NCBI RefSeq assembly: GCF_003171655.1
Contig: NZ_QFZL01000001.1
Span: forward strand, 1,098,421 to 1,162,420
DNA length: 64,000 nt
Direction of reading: 5' to 3'
Source of the DNA: Stakelama portus
Lineage (GTDB): Bacteria; Pseudomonadota; Alphaproteobacteria; Sphingomonadales; Sphingomonadaceae
Position 1 is the first letter of the stretch; each line of letters opens with the position of its first letter. Below are positions 8,109 to 16,183 of this stretch, one piece after another. The position numbers were made by a program, and so were the translations under genes. The notes beneath the pieces were generated by a model, which worked only from the letters and a program-made list of their open reading frames with translations, had not been told where the DNA came from and made no database searches.

Positions 8109-9872
8109 ATGTCTCCCGTTCTCAATATCCAGCGTTCGATTCTGGGCCAGCCATGGCATTGGCGCGGTCTGGCCACCGATGCCCGCGATCCCGGCTTCGC
8201 GCCCGACGATCTCGTCACCCAGTTGCTGCTGACTCGCGGATGCCCGCGCGAGGATATCGAGCGGCATCGTACGCCCAGCATCCGCGCGTTCATGCCCGAC
8301 CCTTCGATCTTTCGCGATATGGATCGTGCCGCAACGCGGCTTGCCGATGCAGTGGAAGCCGCCGAATCGGTAGCCGTTTTCGGGGATTATGACGTCGATG
8401 GCGCCACCTCTGCCGCGCTGCTGATCCGCCTGCTGCGCGATCTGGGGCTCACCGCCCGCCCCTATATCCCCGACCGGCTGATGGAAGGCTATGGCCCGTC
8501 GGGCGAAGCGCTCGTGCGGCTGCACGGCGAAGGCGCGAGCCTGATCGTTACGGTCGATTGCGGGGCACAGGCATTCGAAGCGCTGCAAATGGCGCGTGAC
8601 GCCGGTGTCGACGTGATCGTGGTCGATCATCACAAATGCGCCTCGCAACTCCCCCTCGCGCTTGCGCTGGTCAATCCCAACCGGCTGGACGAAGACGAAG
8701 GCGCGGCGCACGGCCATCTTGCCGCGGTCGGCATGGCGTGGCTGCTCGGCGCGGCGCTGGTCCGCGAATTGCGCACGCGCGGCTGGTTCAAGAGCCGGCC
8801 CGAGCCGCGCCTGCTCGACCTGCTCGATATCGTCGCGCTCGGCACCGTCGCCGATGTCGCGTCGCTGCGCGGCCTGAACCGCGCCTTTGTCGCCCAGGGA
8901 CTCAAGGTGATGGCGCAGCGGCGCAATATCGGCCTCAACGCGCTGATCGAGGCATCGCGGCTCACGCGCGCGCCCCTGTGCAGCGATCTGGGTTTCGCGC
9001 TGGGCCCGCGCATCAATGCGGGCGGGCGCGTCGGCAAATCCGATCTCGGCGTCCGGCTGCTCACCACCGAAGATCCCGAGGAAGCCCGCACCATCGCGCG
9101 CGAGCTTGATGAACTCAACGAGGCGCGCCGCGCGATCGAAGCCGAAGTACAGGCCGCGGCGGAGGCGCTGTCGGAAACCAAGGGCAATCGCGCCGTCGCC
9201 GTCGTCGCCGCGCGCGGATGGCACCCCGGCGTGATCGGCATCGTCGCCGGGCGCATCAAGGAAAAGCTTGGCCGCCCCGCCATCGTCATCGCCATCGACG
9301 AACATGGCCTGGGCAAGGGATCGGGCCGTTCCATTGCGGGGGTCGATCTGGGCGCGGCCATTTTGTCGGCAAAGGAAAGCGGCTTGCTGATGGCGGGCGG
9401 CGGCCATGCGATGGCGGCTGGCGTCACACTGGCCGAATCATCGATCGACGCATTCGAGGCGTTTCTCGAGGAGCAGCTTGCCGATCGCGTGGCAAAGGCG
9501 CGCGGCGAGCGTGCCTTGCTGCTCGACGCCGTCCTCGCCCCCGGTGGGATCAATCCCGATCTGGTCAACGCGATGGAGGAAGGCGGTCCCTATGGCATGG
9601 GCTGGCCCGCCCCGCGCATCGCCGCCGGCCCGGTGAGGATCGTCAAGGCCGATATCGTCGGCAATGGTCATGTTCGTGCAATCGTTTCGGGCGATGATGG
9701 GCGCTCGATCAAGTGCGTCGCCTTTCGTCAGGCCGACAGCGAACTGGGTCAGGCGCTGCTGTCGGCGCCGCCCTATCGCAAGCTGTGGGTGGCGGGGCGC
9801 GCGAAGATCGACGACTGGGGTGCCCGCCCCGCCGCCGAACTACATGTGGAGGACGCCGCATGGGCCGATTGA
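8109..9872 (+). CDS. recJ: Single-stranded-DNA-specific exonuclease RecJ
   Basis: Degrades single-stranded DNA 5' to 3' in recombination and mismatch repair. The 587-aa protein carries the DHH-family motifs in order: FGDYDVDGATS (about residues 91-101), TVDCGA, VVDHHKCA (around residue 172), a GTVADVASL motif, and the DHHA1 glycine-rich GGHAMAAGVT near residue 430. The metal-binding aspartates and histidines are intact, so the enzyme should be active. Length is normal. The last 13 bases overlap the start of a small conserved gene, indicating translational coupling. Confidence 0.97.
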   Translation: MSPVLNIQRSILGQPWHWRGLATDARDPGFAPDDLVTQLLLTRGCPREDIERHRTPSIRAFMPDPSIFRDMDRAATRLADAVEAAESVAVFGDYDVDGATSAALLIRLLRDLGLTARPYIPDRLMEGYGPSGEALVRLHGEGASLIVTVDCGAQAFEALQMARDAGVDVIVVDHHKCASQLPLALALVNPNRLDEDEGAAHGHLAAVGMAWLLGAALVRELRTRGWFKSRPEPRLLDLLDIVALGTVADVASLRGLNRAFVAQGLKVMAQRRNIGLNALIEASRLTRAPLCSDLGFALGPRINAGGRVGKSDLGVRLLTTEDPEEARTIARELDELNEARRAIEAEVQAAAEALSETKGNRAVAVVAARGWHPGVIGIVAGRIKEKLGRPAIVIAIDEHGLGKGSGRSIAGVDLGAAILSAKESGLLMAGGGHAMAAGVTLAESSIDAFEAFLEEQLADRVAKARGERALLLDAVLAPGGINPDLVNAMEEGGPYGMGWPAPRIAAGPVRIVKADIVGNGHVRAIVSGDDGRSIKCVAFRQADSELGQALLSAPPYRKLWVAGRAKIDDWGARPAAELHVEDAAWAD

Positions 9873-10123
9873 GAATGCCGTTGTCGCTCGCCGAAATCGC
9901 CAATGTCACTTTCTATCGCCGCGACGACCCCGAAGCCGAACTCGTCTGTTGCGAGGTCGAGATTCGCGGGCGGCGCTATTTCTTTCACGAACGCTCGCAA
10001 ATCTGGTCGCGGCTGATTCGCCAGCTCGAAACCCTGCCCGGTTTTCGCCGGGACTGGCGTGCGCTGGTAGAAAAAGCGCGCGGAGCGGGCCGCCGGATGG
10101 TCGCATTTGAACGCAGCGCTTGA
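9860..10123 (+). CDS. Small conserved hypothetical protein coupled to recJ
   Basis: An 87-residue soluble protein starting MGRLRMPLSLAEIANVTFYRR. Strong ribosome-binding sequence GGAGGA (9848-9853) sits six bases before the ATG at 9860, inside the 3' end of recJ, and the two genes overlap by 13 bases. The sequence is mixed alpha/beta with many arginines and a WSRLIRQLETLPGFRRDW helix. No motif is recognised. Its regular overlap with recJ suggests co-expression; a DNA-related role would be speculation. A longer upstream extension of this frame runs only through recJ and is not supported. Confidence 0.75.
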   Translation: MGRLRMPLSLAEIANVTFYRRDDPEAELVCCEVEIRGRRYFFHERSQIWSRLIRQLETLPGFRRDWRALVEKARGAGRRMVAFERSA

Positions 10124-10148
10124 CCGGAGCGAATCTATTCCCTAACCG
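10120..10148 (+). promoter_or_regulatory. Possible promoter for tRNA-Glu
   Basis: TTGACC (10120-10125) followed after 17 bases by TAACCG (10143-10148) lies about 20 bases before the tRNA. The -35-like box is good and the -10-like box poor, so this is tentative. Confidence 0.35.
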
Positions 10149-10168
10149 GCCGGTCCACGCTTCGGCAT

Positions 10169-10243
10169 GGCCCCTTCGTCTAGCGGTTAGGACGCGGCCC
10201 TTTCACGGCTGAAACACGGGTTCGATTCCCGTAGGGGTCACCA
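10169..10243 (+). tRNA. tRNA-Glu (anticodon TTC)
   Basis: A complete cloverleaf of 75 bases including an encoded CCA tail. The acceptor stem GGCCCCT pairs with AGGGGTC (one G-U). The T-arm GGGTTCGATTCCC is standard, and the anticodon loop CTTTCAC places TTC at the anticodon. It stands alone after the small gene that follows recJ. Confidence 0.97.
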
Positions 10244-10368
10244 ACCTTTCAAAATGGTTCGGTGAAGCGAAGCGCAATCCGCCAGCTATTGTCTCGCGTC
10301 CGTTGGCGCGCTTGCCCGCCCTCCGCGCGCGCATCCGCGGCGCAGCGGGATCGATGCCGCCGCACCGC

Positions 10369-11514
10369 TCATCCCGCAATTATGCGGTTTCTACCTGCGT
10401 GTTTGGCGGCATAGAGGCAGATATCGGCGCGTTTGAACAAACTTTCCCAGGTCTCGCCCGGCCTGCGCTCGGCCACGCCGAAGCTGGCGGTAACGCTTTC
10501 GGATTCGGATAGCAGCGGGAAATCATGGCTGGCCACGGCCAGTCGCAATCGTTCGGCGCATTGCGTCGCCTTTTTCAGATCGGCATCGGATAACAGGATA
10601 AGGAATTCCTCGCCGCCGAACCGGCCGATCAGATCCTTTTGTCTGGCGGCGTCACGCAGGATCGATCCGATCGCCTTCAACACCGCATCGCCGACGTCAT
10701 GGCCATGGCTATCGTTGATGCGCTTGAAATGGTCGACATCGCACAGCACCACCGATGTCGGTCCCTCGGGCTTCTTCATCCGGGCAGCGACAGCCTCTTC
10801 CAGCCCGTGCCGATTCAAGGTCCCGGTCAGCGCATCGATCGTTCGGTCGTGGCGCGCATCGTCGAGAAGGTCGGAAAAGGCGGCGGCAAAGATCGCCAGG
10901 GCGAGACTGACGCCAAGCACCGCCAGCGAAAGCTGCAACGTCTGCCAGAAGATCGAATTGGCGAAAGCCCTTTCTCCGACGGGGGCCGAAAAGCCGATCG
11001 TCAGGAGCGTTCTGGGGAAAAAGTGCAACGCGAAGACCAGCAACACCCAGAACAGGATGCGATCCACCGGCCGGGTGCGCGGGACAGTCCACAGCCGCAG
11101 CGCAGCGGCGAGCAGGACAAGGCCATAGCCGAAATTCTGAATGTACACGCGGGCCAGAAGATTGCGGTCCACGTAAAAGAAATAGGCCGTCAGCATCAGG
11201 AATATGGCGAGCATGACCGGGAACAGCGCCCAGGGATATGCCCGGTCCGAGCGCAACAGGATGCCCTGCGCGGCGAGCAGCACTGCCGCCGTATACAGCG
11301 CGCCGGACAACATGGCGTTCAAACCGGTCGAATTCGGCCAGTACAGGATCTGGCAAACCGCACCGAGCGTGAACAGCAGGCATGTCAGCGCCATGAGCAG
11401 GAGATAGGGCCGCCGCCGGTCGATGGCCCATGCTCCCGCGAACGCCGCACCGAATACCAGCATGATGCCGGGTCCGATCAACGACAATGTCAGCCTGACG
11501 ACCACGCCTTCCAT
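10369..11514 (-). CDS. Membrane diguanylate cyclase (GGDEF domain)
   Basis: Synthesises cyclic di-GMP, the second messenger controlling the motile-to-sessile switch. The 381-aa protein has six or seven predicted transmembrane helices in its N-terminal 210 residues, beginning LTLSLIGPGIMLVFGAAFAGAWAI, then a GGDEF domain with DALTGTLNRHGLEE, an FKRINDSHGHDVGD segment and the active-site GGEEF at residues 300-304. An upstream RxxD inhibitory site is not obvious. The start was set at 11514 (MEGVVVRLTL) since an AGGA lies about 10 bases upstream; an ATG at 11553 would add 13 polar residues. Other c-di-GMP proteins in this window are the PilZ protein at 31.0 kb and the EAL protein at 39.3 kb. The sensed signal is unknown. 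Confidence 0.93.
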   Translation of the reverse strand: MEGVVVRLTLSLIGPGIMLVFGAAFAGAWAIDRRRPYLLLMALTCLLFTLGAVCQILYWPNSTGLNAMLSGALYTAAVLLAAQGILLRSDRAYPWALFPVMLAIFLMLTAYFFYVDRNLLARVYIQNFGYGLVLLAAALRLWTVPRTRPVDRILFWVLLVFALHFFPRTLLTIGFSAPVGERAFANSIFWQTLQLSLAVLGVSLALAIFAAAFSDLLDDARHDRTIDALTGTLNRHGLEEAVAARMKKPEGPTSVVLCDVDHFKRINDSHGHDVGDAVLKAIGSILRDAARQKDLIGRFGGEEFLILLSDADLKKATQCAERLRLAVASHDFPLLSESESVTASFGVAERRPGETWESLFKRADICLYAAKHAGRNRIIAG

Positions 11515-11846
11515 TTTTGCGTCATCCTGTTCTGAAGCGATCTTTCCGGGCATCCGTCGGGCACATGCCGGTCCGCAGGTGCCGTCTGTCAGCGATCGCG
11601 TACAACCGCCTCACCGAAGGTCAAATTCAATCGTTGAACCAAGCCTTTCGCGCGATCGGTTTGTCCCTCTATGGCCTCCAAAAGCTAAGCGTTTCCTGCA
11701 GCGCTGCCGCACGGAGCCGGCGATATCCCGGATCGAATTTCGAACGCGCGGCGTTCGTTTCCCGAATACGCTCTATCGCGACCAACTAGTATCATTTGAC
11801 ACTAGTTTTGCAGTGGCGATATGATGCGGCCATGCAGGAGAGTGTC
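11515..11846. other. Intergenic region between diguanylate cyclase and hppD
   Basis: These 332 bases separate two divergent genes and should contain both promoters. The only clear structure is the palindrome at 11784-11807 close to hppD. No convincing coding frame was found. Confidence 0.6.
11784..11807. promoter_or_regulatory. Near-perfect 24-bp palindrome upstream of hppD
   Basis: Arms AACTAGTATCA (11784-11794) and TGACACTAGTT (11797-11807) are inverted repeats with one mismatch and a 2-base spacer. The site ends 39 bases before the chosen hppD start. Size and symmetry are typical for a dimeric winged-helix (MarR-type) or similar regulator. No regulator gene is adjacent, so the binder is unknown. 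Confidence 0.65.
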
Positions 11847-12881
11847 ATGACCCGCCCCGAAAATCCCCTTGGCCTGAACGGCTTCGAATTTGTCGAATTC
11901 ACGTCGCCCGATCCCGAGGCGATGGCGCGCCAGTTCGAACAGATGGGCTTCGTCCCCAGCCACCGCCATCCGACCAAGGACGTCACCCGCTATAAGCAGG
12001 GTCGCATCAACCTGATGCTCAATCGCGACAGCGAAGGCCGCGTCGCCGAATTCCGCAAGGCGCATGGCGCATCGGCAAGCGCGATGGCGTTCCGCGTCAA
12101 CGACCCGCAACAGGCACTGAAATGGGCGCTGGAACATGGCGCCGAAGCGACCGAGGAAGACGATACCGTCATCCAGGGGATCGGTGGTTCCTATCTTTAT
12201 TTCATCCAGGACGGCAGCGACCTTTATGCCGATTGGGAAGAGATCCCCGGCTGGCAGCAGGCGGAAAAGGAAAACAATGTCGGGCTCGATCTGCTCGACC
12301 ACCTGACGCACAATGTCCGTCGCGGCCAGATGCGGGTGTGGAGCGAATTCTACCGCACGCTGTTCGGGTTCGAGGAACAGAAATATTTCGACATCAAGGG
12401 CAAGGCGACCGGCCTGTTCAGCCAGGCGATGATCGCCCCGGACAATGCGATCCGCATTCCCCTGAACGAAAGTCAGGACGAAAATTCCCAGATCGAGGAA
12501 TTCCTCCGCGAATATCAGGGCGAAGGCATTCAGCACCTCGCGCTGACCACCGACAATATCTATGACACGGTTGAGAAGCTGCGCGAGCGCGGCGTCAATC
12601 TGCAGGATACGATCGAGACCTATTATGAGCTGGTCGACAAGCGCGTCGGTCCGCATGACGAGGATCTCGCCCGACTGCGCAAGAACCGTATCCTGATCGA
12701 CGGCAACAAGGAGGAAGGCATCCTCCTGCAGATTTTCACCGAAAACATGTTCGGCCCGATTTTCTTTGAGATCATTCAGCGCAAGGGCAATGAAGGGTTC
12801 GGAAACGGGAACTTTCAGGCGCTTTTCGAGTCGATTGAGCTCGACCAGATTCGCCGCGGCGTGATCAAGGTGGACTCCTGA
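11847..12881 (+). CDS. hppD: 4-hydroxyphenylpyruvate dioxygenase
   Basis: Converts 4-hydroxyphenylpyruvate to homogentisate in tyrosine catabolism, using Fe(II). The protein has two vicinal-oxygen-chelate domains. The iron ligands are visible as the histidine in LLDHLTHNV, the histidine in GIQHLALTT, and the glutamate in GPIFFEIIQRKG. The C-terminal gate helix region GFGNGNFQALFESIELDQIRRG is fully typical. I place the start at ATG 11847 (344 aa) because AGGAG (11836-11840) precedes it by six bases; ATG 11832 would add five residues. hmgA follows after 93 bases on the same strand, so the two consecutive pathway steps are probably co-transcribed under the palindrome upstream. Confidence 0.97.
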   Translation: MTRPENPLGLNGFEFVEFTSPDPEAMARQFEQMGFVPSHRHPTKDVTRYKQGRINLMLNRDSEGRVAEFRKAHGASASAMAFRVNDPQQALKWALEHGAEATEEDDTVIQGIGGSYLYFIQDGSDLYADWEEIPGWQQAEKENNVGLDLLDHLTHNVRRGQMRVWSEFYRTLFGFEEQKYFDIKGKATGLFSQAMIAPDNAIRIPLNESQDENSQIEEFLREYQGEGIQHLALTTDNIYDTVEKLRERGVNLQDTIETYYELVDKRVGPHDEDLARLRKNRILIDGNKEEGILLQIFTENMFGPIFFEIIQRKGNEGFGNGNFQALFESIELDQIRRGVIKVDS

Positions 12882-12974
12882 TCGACGAGTTGGAGAGGAA
12901 GGCCGGGGGAGCACGCCAGTTGCGTTCGCGTCGCTCACCCCGGCCGCAATATCGTCGAGACAGCGGAGGCGGCC

Positions 12975-14252
12975 GTGACTGACTATTTCCCCGGATTCGG
13001 CAATCATGTGGCAACGGAGGCGGTTGCCGGCGCCCTGCCCCATGGTCGCAATTCACCACAGCGCCCGGCATTCGGCCTCTATGCCGAACAGCTGTCGGGC
13101 ACGGCGTTCACGGCGCCGCGTGCGGAAAATCGCCGCAGCTGGCTCTATCGCATGCGGCCCAGCGCCGAACATCCGCCGTTCACGCGCTACAGCGGCGCGC
13201 CGCTGTTCGGCGCGGATATTCCGGATACGCCGCTGACACCCAATCGCCTGCGCTGGTCGCCGATATCGGCGTCTGAAGGTGCGACGGACCTGATCGATTC
13301 GATGGTGACGATGCTCGCCAATTGCGATCCGGCGACGCTCGAAGGGGTGACGGTGCATCTATATGCCGCGAACCGCGACATGGATCGCCGCGCGTTCGTC
13401 AATGCCGATGGCGAGCTGTTGTTCATCCCGCAACAGGGCCGAGTGACATTGCTGACCGAGCTTGGCCGGATCGACGTGGCGCCGGGCCAGATCGCGCTGG
13501 TCCCTCGCGGCGTACGCTTTCGCGCGCTGCTGCCCGACGGATCGGCGCGCGGTTATGTCACCGAAAATCACGGCAGCCTCTTCCGCCTGCCCGACCTCGG
13601 CCCGATCGGTGCCAATGGCCTGGCCAATCCGCGCGATTTCGAAACGCCCGCCGCCTGGTTCGAGGATCGCGACGAACCCTTCGAACTCATCCAGAAATAT
13701 CTGGGTACGCTGTGGACGACGACGCTCGACCACAGCCCGCTCGACGTGGTCGCCTGGCACGGCAATCTGGCGCCGTGGCGCTACGATCTTGCGCGCTTCA
13801 ATACGATCGGCACGGTCAGTTACGACCATCCCGATCCGTCGATTTTCACTGTGCTGACCTCGCCCAGCGACGTGCCCGGGCGCGCCAATGCCGATTTCGT
13901 GATCTTTCCGCCGCGATGGATGGTCGCCGAAGACACATTCCGTCCCCCCTGGTTCCACCGCAACGTGATGTCGGAAGCGATGGGCCTGATCCACGGCGCC
14001 TATGATGCCAAGGCGGACGGGTTCGTGCCGGGCGGCCTCAGCCTCCACAATCTGATGGCGGGACACGGGCCGGACAAGCCGAGCTGGGAAGCGGCGAGCA
14101 ATGCCGAACTCGCCCCGCACAAGATCGAAGACACCATGGCGTTCATGGTCGAAACCTGCTGGCCCTATCGACCGACCCGCCATGCCCTCGACACCGCGCA
14201 ACCCGATTATGACAAGGCATGGGCGGATTTCCCCAAGGCGCAATTGCCTTGA
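12975..14252 (+). CDS. hmgA: Homogentisate 1,2-dioxygenase
   Basis: Opens the ring of homogentisate to maleylacetoacetate, the step after HppD. The 425-aa protein starts at a GTG (12975) preceded by GGAGG, and reads [22 protein letters not shown]. Typical features are the [11 protein letters not shown] region, [20 protein letters not shown] with metal-ligand histidine, and [10 protein letters not shown] near the C-terminus. Length is normal for the cupin-fold bacterial enzyme. A GC-rich inverted repeat (GGCCGGGG at 12901-12908, CCCCGGCC at 12938-12945) lies in the gap from hppD and may modulate read-through. The next pathway genes (maleylacetoacetate isomerase, fumarylacetoacetase) are not adjacent; a GST at 50.7 kb is distant. 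Confidence 0.97.
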   Translation: MTDYFPGFGNHVATEAVAGALPHGRNSPQRPAFGLYAEQLSGTAFTAPRAENRRSWLYRMRPSAEHPPFTRYSGAPLFGADIPDTPLTPNRLRWSPISASEGATDLIDSMVTMLANCDPATLEGVTVHLYAANRDMDRRAFVNADGELLFIPQQGRVTLLTELGRIDVAPGQIALVPRGVRFRALLPDGSARGYVTENHGSLFRLPDLGPIGANGLANPRDFETPAAWFEDRDEPFELIQKYLGTLWTTTLDHSPLDVVAWHGNLAPWRYDLARFNTIGTVSYDHPDPSIFTVLTSPSDVPGRANADFVIFPPRWMVAEDTFRPPWFHRNVMSEAMGLIHGAYDAKADGFVPGGLSLHNLMAGHGPDKPSWEAASNAELAPHKIEDTMAFMVETCWPYRPTRHALDTAQPDYDKAWADFPKAQLP

Positions 14253-14298
14253 GCACCCGCATCGCCGCCCCGCCATTGCGAACGATCGCCGGTCCCGC

Positions 14299-14655
14299 GT
14301 GAGCGAGCGCCTGACCGCCACGCCGTCGGGCGTCGATCTGGGCCCGCTGGAAATCGTTCCCGACGGTGGCGCGCGCAATTACGTGCTCGAAATGAAGGCT
14401 GGCCGCTTTCACGGCTTCGTTGTCCGCAAGGGCGATACGGTGCACGGCTATGTCGACCGGTGCCCGCATATGGGCCTGCCGCTGGCGCAGGAGCTGGACC
14501 ACTATCTGACGCAGGACCGCAAATTGATCGCCTGTTCCTGGCATGGCGCGCTGTTTCGCATCGCCGATGGCCAATGCGTCGGCGGGCCGTGCAGCGGCAC
14601 CCACCTCCAGCCATGGCCGGTAACGGTGCGCGACGGCAATATCGTCACTGCCTGA
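14299..14655 (+). CDS. Small Rieske [2Fe-2S] ferredoxin-like protein
   Basis: A 118-aa single-domain Rieske protein. The cluster ligands are visible as CPHMGLPLAQ and CSWHGALF (C-x-H ... C-x2-H), followed by the typical GxCxGGPC segment (DGQCVGGPCSGTHL). Such proteins donate electrons to ring-hydroxylating oxygenases or act as standalone ferredoxins. The start is the GTG at 14299; no ATG lies near the domain start and there is no strong ribosome-binding sequence, so the exact start is uncertain. It follows hmgA by 46 bases and is convergent with the flavin monooxygenase gene, which suggests but does not prove a link to tyrosine or aromatic catabolism. Confidence 0.85.
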   Translation: MSERLTATPSGVDLGPLEIVPDGGARNYVLEMKAGRFHGFVVRKGDTVHGYVDRCPHMGLPLAQELDHYLTQDRKLIACSWHGALFRIADGQCVGGPCSGTHLQPWPVTVRDGNIVTA

Positions 14656-14666
14656 ACCGTTCAGGC
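14650..14666. terminator. Short hairpin spanning both stop codons
   Basis: GCCTGAA (14650-14656) and TTCAGGC (14660-14666) pair across a 3-base loop, covering the stop codons of the converging Rieske and monooxygenase genes. It may serve as a weak bidirectional terminator. Confidence 0.35.
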
Positions 14667-16130
14667 GACTTTGCCGCGCTTTTCGACAGGATTGGAAAAC
14701 ACCATTTCGCGGTCGATCCGGCCATAGCGCAGCGTCAGCAGATCGCGGACATAGTTCTGATTGACGCGCCATGGATCGCGATGCCCCTGGCGCGGAAACT
14801 GCCCCAGCCCGCGCTTGATATAGCCCGACGAAAAATCGAGCAGCGGCGTTTCCTCGACAGGCGCATCGACGCGGGGCGTCACTTGCCGCATGCCCCGCGC
14901 CTTCATCGCGTTGAGCAGCCGGCAGACATAGGCGCAGCTGAGATCGACCTTCAGCGTCCAGGACGCATTGGTATAGCCGAACGATGAGGCGAGGTTCGGC
15001 ACATCCGAATACATCAGCCCCTTATAGGCAACCGATTGCGACAGATCGATCGGTTCGCCGTCGCGGCTGAGCGCCATCCCGCTCGCCAGCTGCATTTCCA
15101 GCCCCGTCGCCGTGACCACCAGATCGGCCGGCAGTTCCTCGCCCGATGTCAGGCGTATTCCCTCGCGCGTAAAGCAGTCGATCGTGCCGGTGGCGACGCT
15201 CGCCCTGCCCTGTCGGATCGCCGTAAACAGATCGGCGTCGGATACCAGACACAACCGCTCGTCCCAGGGATTGTAGCGCGGCGTGAAATGCGTGGCGGTG
15301 TCGTATTCGGGGCCGAGTTCGTCCTGCACCATGGCGATCAGCCGCTGCTTGACCTTTTCCGGCCGCCGCCGCGCGAGATTGAAGAAGAATTGCTGGAGCA
15401 GCACATTTTTCCAGCGAACCAGCCCGGAAGCGGCGCTGGCGGGTAGCAGCCGATGGAGCCGGTTCGAAACCGCGTCGCGTGACGGTCGCGCGACCATATA
15501 GCTGGGCGAACGCTGGAGCATCGTCACATGCGCGGCCTTTTCGGCCAGCGCCGGGACAAGCGTGACTGCCGTCGCGCCGCTGCCGATCACGATGACACGC
15601 TTGCCGGTCCAGTCGATATCTTCGGTCCAGAATTGCGGATGGACGATGCGCCCGGCGAAATCCTCACGCCCCGCAAAGTCCGGCATATAGCCCCGGTCGT
15701 ATCGATAATAGCCGGTGCACAGGAACAGGAAGCGGCAGCAATATTGGCGCTCCCCGCCATCGCTGCGCGTCACCGTCACGCGCCACACCGCCTCCTGCGT
15801 CGACCAGTCGGCGCGCGTCACGCGCTCGCCCGTGCGGATATGTTTATCGATCCCGAATTTGCGCGCGGTATCGTTCAGATATTGCAGGATCGATTCGCCA
15901 TCCGCGATCGCCTTTTCCCCGCGCCATGGATGGAACGCATAGCCCAGCGTGTGCATGTCGCTGTCCGAACGCACGCCGGGATAGCGGAACAAGTCCCAGG
16001 TACCGCCAGGTGAATCGCGCGCTTCGAGGATCGCATAGCTGCGGTCCGGGCATTTATCCTGAAGGTGATAGCCGGCACCGATCCCGGAGATACCCGCTCC
16101 CACCACCAGAACGTCGAAAAATTCGCCCAT
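14661..16130 (-). CDS. Flavin-containing monooxygenase, Baeyer-Villiger type
   Basis: A 489-aa NADPH- and FAD-dependent oxygenase. An N-terminal FAD Rossmann motif (VVGAGISGIGAGYHL) is followed by the Baeyer-Villiger fingerprint F-x-G-x3-H-x3-W (FAGRIVHPQFW, about residue 160) and the NADPH motif VIGSGATAVTL. Substrates in this family are ketones converted to esters or lactones, or heteroatoms; which one applies is not visible. The ATG at 16130 was chosen because GGAGGG precedes it; a longer frame to 16178 adds 16 residues without support. It is convergent with the Rieske gene and followed upstream by tamB on the same strand with a 53-base gap. This gene likely forms its own unit. Confidence 0.92.
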   Translation of the reverse strand: MGEFFDVLVVGAGISGIGAGYHLQDKCPDRSYAILEARDSPGGTWDLFRYPGVRSDSDMHTLGYAFHPWRGEKAIADGESILQYLNDTARKFGIDKHIRTGERVTRADWSTQEAVWRVTVTRSDGGERQYCCRFLFLCTGYYRYDRGYMPDFAGREDFAGRIVHPQFWTEDIDWTGKRVIVIGSGATAVTLVPALAEKAAHVTMLQRSPSYMVARPSRDAVSNRLHRLLPASAASGLVRWKNVLLQQFFFNLARRRPEKVKQRLIAMVQDELGPEYDTATHFTPRYNPWDERLCLVSDADLFTAIRQGRASVATGTIDCFTREGIRLTSGEELPADLVVTATGLEMQLASGMALSRDGEPIDLSQSVAYKGLMYSDVPNLASSFGYTNASWTLKVDLSCAYVCRLLNAMKARGMRQVTPRVDAPVEETPLLDFSSGYIKRGLGQFPRQGHRDPWRVNQNYVRDLLTLRYGRIDREMVFSNPVEKRGKVA

Positions 16131-16183
16131 CGGCCACCCTCCGGCGGCCTGTATCTCATTCCGGCCAGGTTGCCGCAACGCGC

